NCBI GenBank assembly: GCA_040307715.1
Contig: JAWRJC010000140.1
Coordinates: 1 to 35,079, forward strand
Length of the DNA: 35,079 nucleotides
Origin: RUG13615 sp040307715
Lineage (GTDB): Bacteria > Bacillota > Clostridia > Peptostreptococcales > Anaerovoracaceae
Direction: 5' to 3'
The position numbers were made by a program, and so were the translations under genes. The notes beneath the pieces were generated by a model. The model searched no databases. It was given only the letters and a program-made list of their open reading frames with translations, and was not told the origin of the DNA. Of the stretch, positions 1 to 8,861 are shown one piece after another. How positions within the stretch are numbered: the stretch's first letter is position 1; every line of letters begins with the position of its first letter.

Positions 1-120
1 AGCGACGAACTGTATCGTCTTGCTGAGGTAGTTGCGGAGATCGACGGCACATATTACACAAGCCTGGCTGATGCAGTCGCGGCAGCCAAGGATGGCGATA
101 CCGTCAAACTGCTCAAGGAC
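1..120 (+). repeat. Long internal repeat, copy A (partial at window edge)
   Basis: These 120 bases match 1927-2046 at 118 positions (differences at 102 and 117, both synonymous). The repeat is in frame and encodes the junction that opens a beta-helix segment. It may extend further left outside the window. Confidence 0.95.
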
Positions 121-3100
121 GCGGCCGGCAACGGCGTGAAGATCGTCTCAGCTGAGGCGAAAGACATCACGATCGATCTGGGTGGCCACACTTATACGAT
201 CGACGGCACACTCGTAGGATCGACCGGCACTGAAAGCCAGGCGTTCCACTTCGAGAAGGGCTGCAAGATCACGATGCAGAACGGCACAGTCACCTCCACC
301 AAGGCGAAAATGCTGGTGCAGAACTACTGTGACCTGACTCTGAAGAATATCACACTTGACGGTTCGAACCTTGCGGGCAACAAGCCTTACACGGTGTCGA
401 ACAATAACGGCAATGTCGTGATCGGCGACGGAACGACGATCAACGCTGCGAACGGCGGGATCGCATTCGACGTCTGCGCAACAAACTACTATCCGGATGG
501 CACAAAAGTCACGGTGGAAGAAGGCGCAGTGATCAACGGCGACATTGAATACGGTGTCTGGGGTACCGTACCGGCAGAAAACAAAACAGCCCTGACGATC
601 ACCGGCGGTACTGTCAACGGCACATTCAAGGTCGACCAGGCGCTTGAAGAAGCAGCGGCTGAAAAGATCACCATCACAGGCGGTTCCTTCAAGGACGACA
701 CCGGCAACGCATTCAACGTACCGGCGGACAAGATTCTTGCCAAGGAAGGCGAAGAGACCATGTACACGCTGAAAGATGCGGTCACGGTCACATTCGACAG
801 CGACAACGGCACTGCAGCAAAAGCAGTCAAGATCGTCAAAGGCGCGCTGGTCGAGCAGCCCGAAACACCTGAGAAGGTCGGCTACACCTTCAGAGGCTGG
901 TTCGATGGAACCGAGAAGTTTGACTTCACCAAGGGAGTCGATGAAAATACAAACCTGAAAGCCGAATGGGCGAAGAACATCGCACAGATCGGTGATCAGG
1001 GATATCCCACGATCAAGGAAGCGCTCGCGGCAGCGAAAGCAGGCGATACGATCGTTCTGCTGGAAGACGTCACAGAGAACGTAGTGATTAATGGTGACGC
1101 AAACGTCACACTGGATCTCAACAAAAAGGCCCTGACCGGGTATCTGGACGTTTACGATGCAGACGTGACCATCAAGAACGGTACTGTCAACGGTACGGTC
1201 TACGCCAACGGCTCTTCCACGGATCAGGAATACGGCCACATCACCATCGCGGCAGACGCGACCGTGAATGCCGGCTATGGCGTCATCGTCTGGCAGTCCG
1301 AAGTCGGAAACCTCGGATACGGCACGACCGTCGATATCAACGGTACTGTTAACGGTATCGTATGGGTGATGGGTAACATCACAGAACTCGGCGAGCATCC
1401 GAGCACCATCAATGTCAATGAAGGCGCAGTGATCAAGGGCGACGAGATTGGTATCGCGCTCAACGGCGCAGCAGTGGTCAACGTCAATGGCGGCACCATC
1501 ACCGGCACCACCGAAACCGGTACAGGTATCGAGGTGCGCGCAGGCAAACTGAACGTGACCGGCGGCACCATCACCGGCGAAGGCACAGAGACCACCGTTG
1601 ATGCCAACGGAAGCGGCACAACGACATCCGGTGCCGGCATCGCCATCGCGCAGCACACCACGAAACTGCCAATCGCAGTCAACGTGACAGGCGGTACAAT
1701 CAGCGGCGCTACGGCGGTCAAAGAGAGTGACCCGGAGAACAACGGTGATGCGGCGAACGTTGTTGTCACACTTACCGGCGGCAAGTTCATCGCCACGAAA
1801 GACGGTGTATCTGTCGACGCGGATGATAAGAACATCAATCTGCCCGAAGGCTCCACAGCGGCATTCTCTGATGCAGCAGGCAATACGCAGGCGAACCTGC
1901 CGGAAGGCCAGAAGCTGGTCAAGGGCAGCGACGAACTGTATCGTCTTGCTGAGGTAGTTGCGGAGATCGACGGCACATATTACACAAGCCTGGCTGATGC
2001 AGTCGCGGCAGCCAAGGATGGCGATACTGTCAAACTGCTCAAAGACACCAAGATCACATCGATCGAAGTGGCAAAGAAGGTCACGCTTGATCTGGACGGC
2101 CACGAAGTCAGCTCCGATGCACCGGAACTCTTTGCCATTACAGAAGATGGTGATCTGACCATCACCGGTAACGGCAAGATCACTGGCCCGGCGAACGGCA
2201 AGACATTTGACAGCAGGGCGCTGATCACGGTAGACGGCGGCAAGCTGACTGTTCTTGACGGCACACTGACCGCGACGGGCGAAGGCTCCGACGGCATGTA
2301 TGGCGTATACGTGTCCAACAGCGGCACGGCGGTATTCGGTGCGGAAGGCAAAGAAGGCCCGGCCATCACATCGCACTTTGCGGCGATTGGTACCAACAAC
2401 ACCACGGCACCTGCCAACATCACCGTCTACAGCGGCACCTATACCGCTAACGCGAAACCGACCAATAACGAATGGTGGTCCTACTTCTGTGCACCGGTCT
2501 ATGCGGCAGCAGCTGGTACATTCGACCTGCAGGGCGGCACGTTCAACGGCTACTACGGTATCTCGAGCCGCTACGCCAATGTTGAGCAGACCATCAAGAT
2601 GGGCAATGTGACGATGAATGCATCGTCCGGCACGCAGGTGTTCGTTGATGAACAGAGCGGCGCTGCCAGCGCGGCGGACCGCCACATCCAGGCGGCAGGC
2701 AATACCCTGACACTGCCTGAGGTCTACGCATGGAAGTCCATTGATGAAGCGGACGGCATGAAGTATGAAGTCGGCTTCTCCCTGAAGGCATTCGACTTCG
2801 CGGCAGACAGCAAGGTCTTCACCGGTTTCGCACAGGCGGCAGAGCCTGAGGCAACGCCGAAGTTCGAAGGCATTACGGTCACGGCTGACGACTACACGCT
2901 GACCTACAAGGATGCAGCAGGCGCTGCAGTCGATGCGCCGGTCAACGCGGGTGTCTACACAGTCACCGCAGTTGGTGCGGAAGGATCCTCCTACGAAGGC
3001 ACCAAGAGCAATCCGTTCACCTTCGAGATCACACAGGCGGATTTGAAAGACTGCATGATTGATGCGATCGACGATCAGGGTTACACCGGTGCTGAGATCA

Positions 3101-6100
3101 CACCCGAACCTGCAGTCAAACTGGACGGTTACACACTCACGAAGGATACCGACTTCACCTACAGCTATGCCAACAACACCAACGCCGGCACAGCGACCGT
3201 GACCATCACGGCTAAAGAAGGCGGCAACTTCAAGGGTACCAACGCCATCACATTCAATATCACTAAGAAGGATATCTCCGACGCGGTCATCTCCGGCATC
3301 GAGTCCGGGTATGATTACACCGGTTCGCCGATCACCGATGACTTTACGGTCACGCTGGACGGCACCGAACTGAATGCAGATACGGATTACACCTTCGAAT
3401 ATAAAGAAAACACACGCACCGGTATTGCGACCCTGACCGTCACCGGCACAGGCAACTACACCGGCAGCGTAAGCACCGACTTCCGCATCCACGGCACGTC
3501 CATCAACGATGCTGACGTGACCATCGAGGAAGGCCCGTTCGTCTATGACGGCACGGCCAAGACACCGAAGGTCACTTCCGTCAAGATGACGATCAACGGC
3601 AAGGAAGTCACCCTGGTGGAAGACAAAGATTTCACTGTCGAGTACACCAACAATGTCAACGCGGGCACCGCACAGGTCGTCCTCTTCGGCAAGGCGGACT
3701 TCTCCGGCGGCCAGATCGTGGAATTCACCATCGGTCCGGCGCAGGTAGAGATCCCGGCGGCGAAGGAAGATCTGGTCTACAACGGCGAAGCACAGACCGG
3801 TGTTGCGGCGGCTGAGAATGCACCGTACACACTGTCCGGCAATGTCCAGACAGATGCCGGCGAGTATGCCGCGATGGCAGCGCTCAATAGCGACAACTAT
3901 ATCTGGAAGAACGGCAAGACCGAAAACCAGCTGATCCTTTGGAGCATCACGCCGAAGGCAATCACTCCGGTGATCGCGGCGATCGAAGACCAGACGCACA
4001 CGGGCGAAGAGGTCACACCTGCCGTTACCGTGACCGCTGAGGGCGAATCGCTCACAGAAGCGGATTACGAAGTAGCTTACAGCAATAATGTTGAAGTCGG
4101 CGAAGCGGCCGTCACAGTCACGATGAAGGGCAACTACACCGGCACCGCAGCTGCGACGTTCAACATTGTCCACAAGCATACACTGACTAAGGTCGAAGCC
4201 AAGGCAGCGACTTGTACAGATGACGGTAACAAGGAGTACTACGTCTGCGAAGAATGCGGCAAGTACTTCAGCGATGCTGAGGGTACAACGGAGATCGCTG
4301 CGGCAGACATCGTTATTGCGAAGACCGGTCATACAGCAGGTGAAGCGGTTCGTGAGAACGAAAAGACAGCGACCTGCACAGAAGCAGGCAGCTACGACGA
4401 AGTCGTCTACTGCACAGTCTGCGGCGAAGAGATGAGTCGTGAGACGAAGACGGTCCCGGCGAAGGGTCACAAGTGGGGCAGCTGGGTCGTCGTCAAAGAG
4501 GCGACCTGCACCGAAAAGGGCATCCGGTATCACATCTGTGAGAACGATGCGCTGCATATGGAATTCGAAGAGACCGCGGCAACAGGCCACAGCCTGACCA
4601 AGGTCGAAGCCAAGGCAGCGACCTGTGCAGAAGAAGGCAACAAGGAGTACTACGTCTGCGAAGAATGCGGCAAGTGCTTCAGCGATGCGGAAGGCACGAC
4701 GGAAATCACAGCTGAGTCTGTCGTCGTCGAAAAGACTGACGAGCACAGCTGGGACGAAGGCACTGTCACCACAGAGGCGACCTGCACGGAGGAAGGAGTG
4801 AAGACCTTCACCTGCAGCGTCTGCGGCGAGACTAAGACCGAAGCTATCCCGGCGAAGAGCCACAAGTGGGGCAGCTGGGTCGTCGTTAAAGAGGCCACTT
4901 GCACCGAAAAGGGCATCCGGTATCACATCTGTGAGAACGATGCGCTGCATATGGAATTCGAAGAGACCGCGGCAACAGGCCACAGCCTGACCAAGGTCGA
5001 AGCCAAGGCAGCGACCTGCACAGAAACCGGTAACAAAGAATACTGGACGTGTGAGTCTTGCGGCGCACTCTTCAGCGATGCGGAAGGCACGGCCGAGATC
5101 ACGGAAGATGAGATCCTGATCCCGATGGCCGCACACACACCCGGCGCGGCAGTCCGCGAGTACGAGATCCCTGCGACCTGCACAAATGCCGGCAGCTACG
5201 ACGAAGTCGTCTACTGCACAGTCTGCGGCGAAGAAATCAGCCGCGAAAGCAAAGAGACTCCGGCGACCGGCGTTCACACATGGGGAGACTGGCAGATCAC
5301 CACAGAGCCTACGTGTGAGCAGGAAGGCGAGGAGACGAGATGCTGCTATGACTGCGGCATGATCGAGACGAGACCGGTCGAAGCGAAGGGTCACACACCC
5401 GGCGAGAAGGTACGTGAGAATGAAGTCGAAGCGACTTGCACAGAGCCCGGCAGCTACGACGAAGTCGTCTACTGCACAGTCTGCGGCGAAGAACTGAGCC
5501 GCGAGACGAAGACGATCCCGGCGGGCAGTGGTCATGTATGGGACGAAGGTGCCGTCACCAAAGAAGCCACCTGCACAGAGGAAGGCGTGAAGACCTTCAC
5601 CTGCGGCGTCTGCGGCGAGACCAGGACCGAAGCCATCCAGGCGAAGGGCCACAAGTGGGGCAGCTGGGTCGTCGTTAAAGAGGCGACCTGCACCGAAAAG
5701 GGCATCCGGTATCACATCTGTGAGAACGATGCGCTGCATATGGAATTCGAAGAGACCGCGGCAACAGGCCACAGCCTGACCAAGGTCGAAGCCAAGGCGG
5801 CGACCTGCGCAGAAGAAGGCAACAAGGAGTACTATGTCTGCGATGAGTGCGGCAAGTACTTCAGCGATGCCGAAGGTACGACTGAGACCACCGCAGAGGA
5901 TGTCGTCATCGAAAAGACTGACGAACACAGCTGGGACGAAGGCACCATCACCACAGAAGCGACCTGCACGGAGGAAGGAGTGAAGACCTTCACCTGCAGC
6001 GTCTGCGGTGAGACTAAGACCGAAGTTGTCCCGGCGCTCGGGCACAAGCTTGAGAAAGTCGAAAGAGTAGAACCGACCACCTCCTCGGATGGTAATATTG

Positions 6101-6867
6101 AGTACTGGTACTGCGAGAGATGCGGCAAGTACTTCTCTGATGCGGATGGCACGGACGAAATCGCGAAAGAAGATACCGTCATCCCGAAGACGGCTGAAAA
6201 TCCGGCAAGGATCAAGAACCTCTGGGCAAGCCAGCACGATGTTGGCAAAGTCCTGTTCAAATGGACCGGGACGACGAATGTGAACCCGACGAGCTGGACA
6301 GTGAAGTACAGAACGAAGAAGGTCGAGGGAGGGTCCTGGAGCGATTGGACGTACAAGACATTCTCAGGCGACACGTATCAGTACTGGTGCCCGGTGAAAG
6401 CGGACTACGTCGTTGAGATCCATGCCAAATCCAGCGGGGACAAAGAGTACTCGAGAGGTATCATCACAACACCTGCCGGCGGCAAGTATCAGGCGATGAA
6501 GACGGTGTATGTGAAGAATGCGGACACCGGCAAACGGATCACGGGCGATACGATCACGCTCAAGAAGGGCGAAACGATCAGGATCGCACCGGACTATGAG
6601 TATCCGGTCAGCGATTCTGCGAAGAGACCGAGGCTGTACTGGAACCAGATGCTCTACGATACACATACGTCAAACAACTACTCCGGTACGGAGAGCGGCG
6701 TACACAGTAATGTCATCAGCATCTACACATCGGATGATTTTGAGTATACAGCCGGTATGGCCACCGGGGCAGTCACGATCGAAGGCGCAGAGACCGGCAC
6801 GGCGATCCTGGTCTGCCGTGCGCCGAACGGCCGCACGAAGGTCTTCACAGTGAAAGTCACTGAGTAA
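1..6867 (+). CDS. Giant secreted/surface repeat protein, 5' end outside the window
   Basis: The frame is open from base 1 (2288 residues visible), so the start and any signal peptide lie upstream; internal GTG/ATG codons are not the true start. Visible order: parallel beta-helix-like segments rich in GGT-type turns (about residues 46-260, 327-650, 656-950), each introduced by a strand-turn motif of the type TSLADAVAAAKDGDTVKLL; an InlB/Listeria-Bacteroides type repeat ending in GYTFRGWF..W (about 261-324); several ~75-residue MBG/YDG-like beta units (about 956-1387); fifteen cysteine units, mostly ATC-x(n)-CxxC (about 1391-2063); an Fn3-like domain (about 2067-2157); and an Ig-like end (about 2167-2288). 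No LPXTG motif, SLH repeat or C-terminal membrane anchor is visible, so it is either released or held by an N-terminal element. Role inferred: adhesin or host/particle interaction. A specific ligand cannot be read from the sequence. Confidence 0.85.
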   Translation, partial: SDELYRLAEVVAEIDGTYYTSLADAVAAAKDGDTVKLLKDAAGNGVKIVSAEAKDITIDLGGHTYTIDGTLVGSTGTESQAFHFEKGCKITMQNGTVTSTKAKMLVQNYCDLTLKNITLDGSNLAGNKPYTVSNNNGNVVIGDGTTINAANGGIAFDVCATNYYPDGTKVTVEEGAVINGDIEYGVWGTVPAENKTALTITGGTVNGTFKVDQALEEAAAEKITITGGSFKDDTGNAFNVPADKILAKEGEETMYTLKDAVTVTFDSDNGTAAKAVKIVKGALVEQPETPEKVGYTFRGWFDGTEKFDFTKGVDENTNLKAEWAKNIAQIGDQGYPTIKEALAAAKAGDTIVLLEDVTENVVINGDANVTLDLNKKALTGYLDVYDADVTIKNGTVNGTVYANGSSTDQEYGHITIAADATVNAGYGVIVWQSEVGNLGYGTTVDINGTVNGIVWVMGNITELGEHPSTINVNEGAVIKGDEIGIALNGAAVVNVNGGTITGTTETGTGIEVRAGKLNVTGGTITGEGTETTVDANGSGTTTSGAGIAIAQHTTKLPIAVNVTGGTISGATAVKESDPENNGDAANVVVTLTGGKFIATKDGVSVDADDKNINLPEGSTAAFSDAAGNTQANLPEGQKLVKGSDELYRLAEVVAEIDGTYYTSLADAVAAAKDGDTVKLLKDTKITSIEVAKKVTLDLDGHEVSSDAPELFAITEDGDLTITGNGKITGPANGKTFDSRALITVDGGKLTVLDGTLTATGEGSDGMYGVYVSNSGTAVFGAEGKEGPAITSHFAAIGTNNTTAPANITVYSGTYTANAKPTNNEWWSYFCAPVYAAAAGTFDLQGGTFNGYYGISSRYANVEQTIKMGNVTMNASSGTQVFVDEQSGAASAADRHIQAAGNTLTLPEVYAWKSIDEADGMKYEVGFSLKAFDFAADSKVFTGFAQAAEPEATPKFEGITVTADDYTLTYKDAAGAAVDAPVNAGVYTVTAVGAEGSSYEGTKSNPFTFEITQADLKDCMIDAIDDQGYTGAEITPEPAVKLDGYTLTKDTDFTYSYANNTNAGTATVTITAKEGGNFKGTNAITFNITKKDISDAVISGIESGYDYTGSPITDDFTVTLDGTELNADTDYTFEYKENTRTGIATLTVTGTGNYTGSVSTDFRIHGTSINDADVTIEEGPFVYDGTAKTPKVTSVKMTINGKEVTLVEDKDFTVEYTNNVNAGTAQVVLFGKADFSGGQIVEFTIGPAQVEIPAAKEDLVYNGEAQTGVAAAENAPYTLSGNVQTDAGEYAAMAALNSDNYIWKNGKTENQLILWSITPKAITPVIAAIEDQTHTGEEVTPAVTVTAEGESLTEADYEVAYSNNVEVGEAAVTVTMKGNYTGTAAATFNIVHKHTLTKVEAKAATCTDDGNKEYYVCEECGKYFSDAEGTTEIAAADIVIAKTGHTAGEAVRENEKTATCTEAGSYDEVVYCTVCGEEMSRETKTVPAKGHKWGSWVVVKEATCTEKGIRYHICENDALHMEFEETAATGHSLTKVEAKAATCAEEGNKEYYVCEECGKCFSDAEGTTEITAESVVVEKTDEHSWDEGTVTTEATCTEEGVKTFTCSVCGETKTEAIPAKSHKWGSWVVVKEATCTEKGIRYHICENDALHMEFEETAATGHSLTKVEAKAATCTETGNKEYWTCESCGALFSDAEGTAEITEDEILIPMAAHTPGAAVREYEIPATCTNAGSYDEVVYCTVCGEEISRESKETPATGVHTWGDWQITTEPTCEQEGEETRCCYDCGMIETRPVEAKGHTPGEKVRENEVEATCTEPGSYDEVVYCTVCGEELSRETKTIPAGSGHVWDEGAVTKEATCTEEGVKTFTCGVCGETRTEAIQAKGHKWGSWVVVKEATCTEKGIRYHICENDALHMEFEETAATGHSLTKVEAKAATCAEEGNKEYYVCDECGKYFSDAEGTTETTAEDVVIEKTDEHSWDEGTITTEATCTEEGVKTFTCSVCGETKTEVVPALGHKLEKVERVEPTTSSDGNIEYWYCERCGKYFSDADGTDEIAKEDTVIPKTAENPARIKNLWASQHDVGKVLFKWTGTTNVNPTSWTVKYRTKKVEGGSWSDWTYKTFSGDTYQYWCPVKADYVVEIHAKSSGDKEYSRGIITTPAGGKYQAMKTVYVKNADTGKRITGDTITLKKGETIRIAPDYEYPVSDSAKRPRLYWNQMLYDTHTSNNYSGTESGVHSNVISIYTSDDFEYTAGMATGAVTIEGAETGTAILVCRAPNGRTKVFTVKVTE
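1927..2046 (+). repeat. Long internal repeat, copy B
   Basis: Second copy of the 120-base repeat at the window start, offset 1926 bases (642 codons). The near-identity at third codon positions points to recent duplication or gene conversion inside the gene rather than protein-level constraint. Confidence 0.95.
4468..4626 (+). repeat. Cysteine-module repeat, copy 1 of 3
   Basis: 159-base in-frame unit (53 codons), starting HKWGSWVVVKEATC, near-identical to 4861-5019 and 5650-5808; I see at most four differences between any two copies. Confidence 0.93.
4861..5019 (+). repeat. Cysteine-module repeat, copy 2 of 3
   Basis: Second 159-base copy, 393 bases after the first. Differs only at a few synonymous positions near its start (GTT, GCC, ACT) and at its last base. 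Confidence 0.93.
5650..5808 (+). repeat. Cysteine-module repeat, copy 3 of 3
   Basis: Third 159-base copy, 789 bases after the second (two super-repeat lengths). Flanking cysteine units are also similar, so the block probably grew by multi-unit duplication. Confidence 0.93.
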
Positions 6868-6916
6868 GTGCGCATTTGAAGATCTGTAAAACAGGATCTC
6901 CTGCAAAAGAGCAGCA

Positions 6917-6948
6917 AAAGACCGGGGAGAGCGATCTCCCCGGTCTTT
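6917..6948 (+). terminator. Terminator-like hairpin after the surface protein gene
   Basis: A perfect 14-bp stem (6917-6930 with 6935-6948) around a GCGA tetraloop lies 50 bases after the stop codon. The stem ends in AAAG/CTTT and the T tract is short, so termination may be partial. Confidence 0.8.
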
Positions 6949-6989
6949 GCGATTCTATTGCGAAAGGGGCTGTGAGGGCCTCTGGGGGC

Positions 6990-7081
6990 TGTTTTAAGAG
7001 GCGAAAGCCGGTCAGTCGAGGCTCTGTGCCTTTGCGGCTTTCAGAACGTCTATGAGCAATACACCGCCCTGAGGAGGGCGG
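6990..7081 (+). other. Possible structured RNA between the surface gene and tRNA-Pro
   Basis: No gene is evident here. GAAAGCCG (7003-7010) pairs with CGGCTTTC (7035-7042), enclosing a second helix AGGC/GCCT (7019-7022 with 7028-7031). A 7-bp hairpin CCGCCCT-GAGG-AGGGCGG follows at 7064-7081 with no T tract. I recognise no RNA family. The strand is uncertain. Confidence 0.3.
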
Positions 7082-7132
7082 CCCGGTCTGTTCGCCGTCT
7101 TACTGCAGTATCTGCGCCGGGATTAAAAAATC

Positions 7133-7163
7133 AAAAAACCACGCATCAGATGCGTGGTTTTTT
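7133..7163 (-). terminator. Terminator of tRNA-Pro
   Basis: ACCACGCAT and ATGCGTGGT pair around a 3-base loop, flanked by A6 and T6, so the hairpin has a U tail in both directions. It starts three bases after the tRNA CCA end on the minus strand. Confidence 0.92.
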
Positions 7164-7165
7164 AT

Positions 7166-7242
7166 TGGTCGGGCTGACAGGATTTGAACCTGCGGCCTAT
7201 TACTCCCGAAGCAATCGCGCTACCAAACTGCGCCACAGCCCG
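7166..7242 (-). tRNA. tRNA-Pro (anticodon CGG), CCA encoded
   Basis: The minus strand folds as a complete cloverleaf: acceptor CGGGCTG (7242-7236) with CAGCCCG (7176-7170), D arm GCGC/GCGC, anticodon stem ATTGC/GTAAT around the loop TTCGGGA, T arm GCAGG-TTCAAAT-CCTGT, discriminator A, and genomic CCA at 7168-7166. The loop gives anticodon CGG, which reads CCG proline codons. Confidence 0.95.
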
Positions 7243-7257
7243 ACACTCGCACGGACA

Positions 7258-7286
7258 ATTATATATCAGGAATCGCTCCGTGACAA
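7258..7286 (-). promoter_or_regulatory. Promoter of tRNA-Pro
   Basis: On the minus strand TTGTCA (7286-7281), a 17-base spacer and TATAAT (7263-7258) stand 15 bases before the mature 5' end. The spacer contains the motif GAGCGATTCC. Confidence 0.8.
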
Positions 7287-7322
7287 GTGGAAAAAAATCT
7301 TTTTTGAAGAGGACCGCTAATG

Positions 7323-8630
7323 CTAGTCTTCGACCCGCAGCACGTTGTCTACGGATTCGACCAGATCCTTGGCGCGGATGTCGTCGAGCGCCGCATCGAG
7401 GTCTTTGCGCGCGGTTTCGTAAACGATGAAGAGCAGCGGCACGGAAGCCTCATCCTGCCTGCCGCCGCGCTGGACGACGGACTTGACGCTGATGCCATGT
7501 TCACCGAACGCGAGCGCGATGCTGCCGAGGACGCCGGGGCGGTCGATCGCTGTCACACGGACGTAGTAGCGGTGTTCGCCTTCTCCGGCGGCGGTCAGAT
7601 CCGCGTCGTAGCGCAGGAGCGGAACACGGTCGAACGCATTGCCTTTGCCGATCGCGACGGCGATCTCGATGACATCGCCCATGACAGCGCTGCCCGTGGG
7701 AAGCGGTCCCGCACCGCGGCCGTAGAACATCAGGGAATCCACAGCACTGCCGGTGATAAAGACGGCGTTGAATTCATTGTTGACACTGGCCAGCGGATGC
7801 TTTTCCGGAACAAGTGCCGGCTCGACGCTGCAGAAGACCTTGCCGTCTTTCTGCGCAGCGGAAGCAAGTAACTTGATCCGGTATCCGGACTCTTTTGCGA
7901 AACGGATGTCGTGCGCGGCGATGCGGGTGATGCCCTGGCGGGCGATATCGTCCGGTCCGATCTTGATGCCGAAAAGCAGAGAGATCAGGATAGACAGTTT
8001 GTTCGCGGCATCGATGCCTTCCACGTCCGCGGTCGGATCCGCCTCGGCGAATCCTTTCGCCTGCGCGTCGCGGAGCACATCCGCATAGTCCTTGCCGTAA
8101 TCGCTCATCTGCGTGAGGATGTAGTTGGTCGTGCCGTTGAGGATGCCGTGCAGTTCGGTGAACGTGTTGGCGAGCAGCGGCGAAGTGACGGCATTGATAA
8201 TGGGGATGCCGCCGGCGACGCTCGCTTCGAAGCGCAGCATGACGCCGTTTTCCTGCGCGATCTGCTGGAGTTTCTCTCCGTTGGCCGCGATAGCGGCTTT
8301 GTTGGCGGTCACAACGTGTTTGCCGTTCGCGAGCGCCTGCGCCATATAGGTCGTCGCCGGTTCAATGCCGCCCATGAGTTCGATCACAATGTCGATCTGC
8401 GGATCGTTCAGGATGTCCGCAGGGTCGGTGGTGAACAGCACCTGCGCCTGTTCGCGGGTGATGCCGATGTCGGCGCCGCGGTCCGCTTTGATGGTGCGGC
8501 AGAGGATGCGGTCGATACGGATGTTAAGCCCGGTCGTTTCCTCGATCGTCGCGCGGCCCTGTTCGAGAGTCTGCCAGGTGCCTTTGCCGATGTTGCCAAA
8601 GCCGAGCATGCCGGCGTGGATGGTTTTCAT
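7323..8630 (-). CDS. hom: Homoserine dehydrogenase with C-terminal ACT domain
   Basis: 435 residues, the usual length of ACT-containing bacterial Hom proteins. It reduces aspartate semialdehyde to homoserine with NAD(P)H (EC 1.1.1.3) in the threonine/methionine branch of the aspartate pathway. The Rossmann motif GFGNIGKG is at residues 10-17. The catalytic-domain segment GILNGTTNYIL and the conserved EGIDAANKLSIL, whose lysine (about residue 211) is the expected catalytic Lys, follow. The C-terminal ~80 residues (YYVRVTAIDRPGVLGSIA onward) are an ACT domain, so allosteric control by threonine or another amino acid is likely. I chose ATG 8630, which is preceded by AAGGAAGAAAGAA; the longer open frame upstream is not protein-like. 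It stands alone, divergent from the MoxR gene. Confidence 0.95.
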   Translation of the reverse strand: MKTIHAGMLGFGNIGKGTWQTLEQGRATIEETTGLNIRIDRILCRTIKADRGADIGITREQAQVLFTTDPADILNDPQIDIVIELMGGIEPATTYMAQALANGKHVVTANKAAIAANGEKLQQIAQENGVMLRFEASVAGGIPIINAVTSPLLANTFTELHGILNGTTNYILTQMSDYGKDYADVLRDAQAKGFAEADPTADVEGIDAANKLSILISLLFGIKIGPDDIARQGITRIAAHDIRFAKESGYRIKLLASAAQKDGKVFCSVEPALVPEKHPLASVNNEFNAVFITGSAVDSLMFYGRGAGPLPTGSAVMGDVIEIAVAIGKGNAFDRVPLLRYDADLTAAGEGEHRYYVRVTAIDRPGVLGSIALAFGEHGISVKSVVQRGGRQDEASVPLLFIVYETARKDLDAALDDIRAKDLVESVDNVLRVED

Positions 8631-8861
8631 TTCTTTCTTCCTTAATACAAATGGGATCCGGTTTGCGGCAGCCGTCCGCACGGGAAACTGCGGATATGCT
8701 GCTTATCTGTTATCATATCACAACTGCGGGTAAATGCGGTGTTGAATGGACAAATACGGCGGTTTTTACTATGATGGGAGGAGCTCATAAACTGCGGCCT
8801 GCGTATCCGGCAGGGCGGAGAACAAGAAGAGCGATTCTTTCAGCAATAAGGAAAAACAAAG

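Noticed and set aside
4468..5808. CRISPR-like direct repeats
   Set aside because: The repeats are in frame, 159 bases long and code for cysteine modules within one protein.
148..6237. 2029-codon open frame antisense to the surface protein gene
   Set aside because: It uses the same codon boundaries as the sense gene; it stays open only because the sense gene avoids TTA, CTA and TCA codons. No start signals, and the translation is low-complexity in Asp/Cys/Arg.
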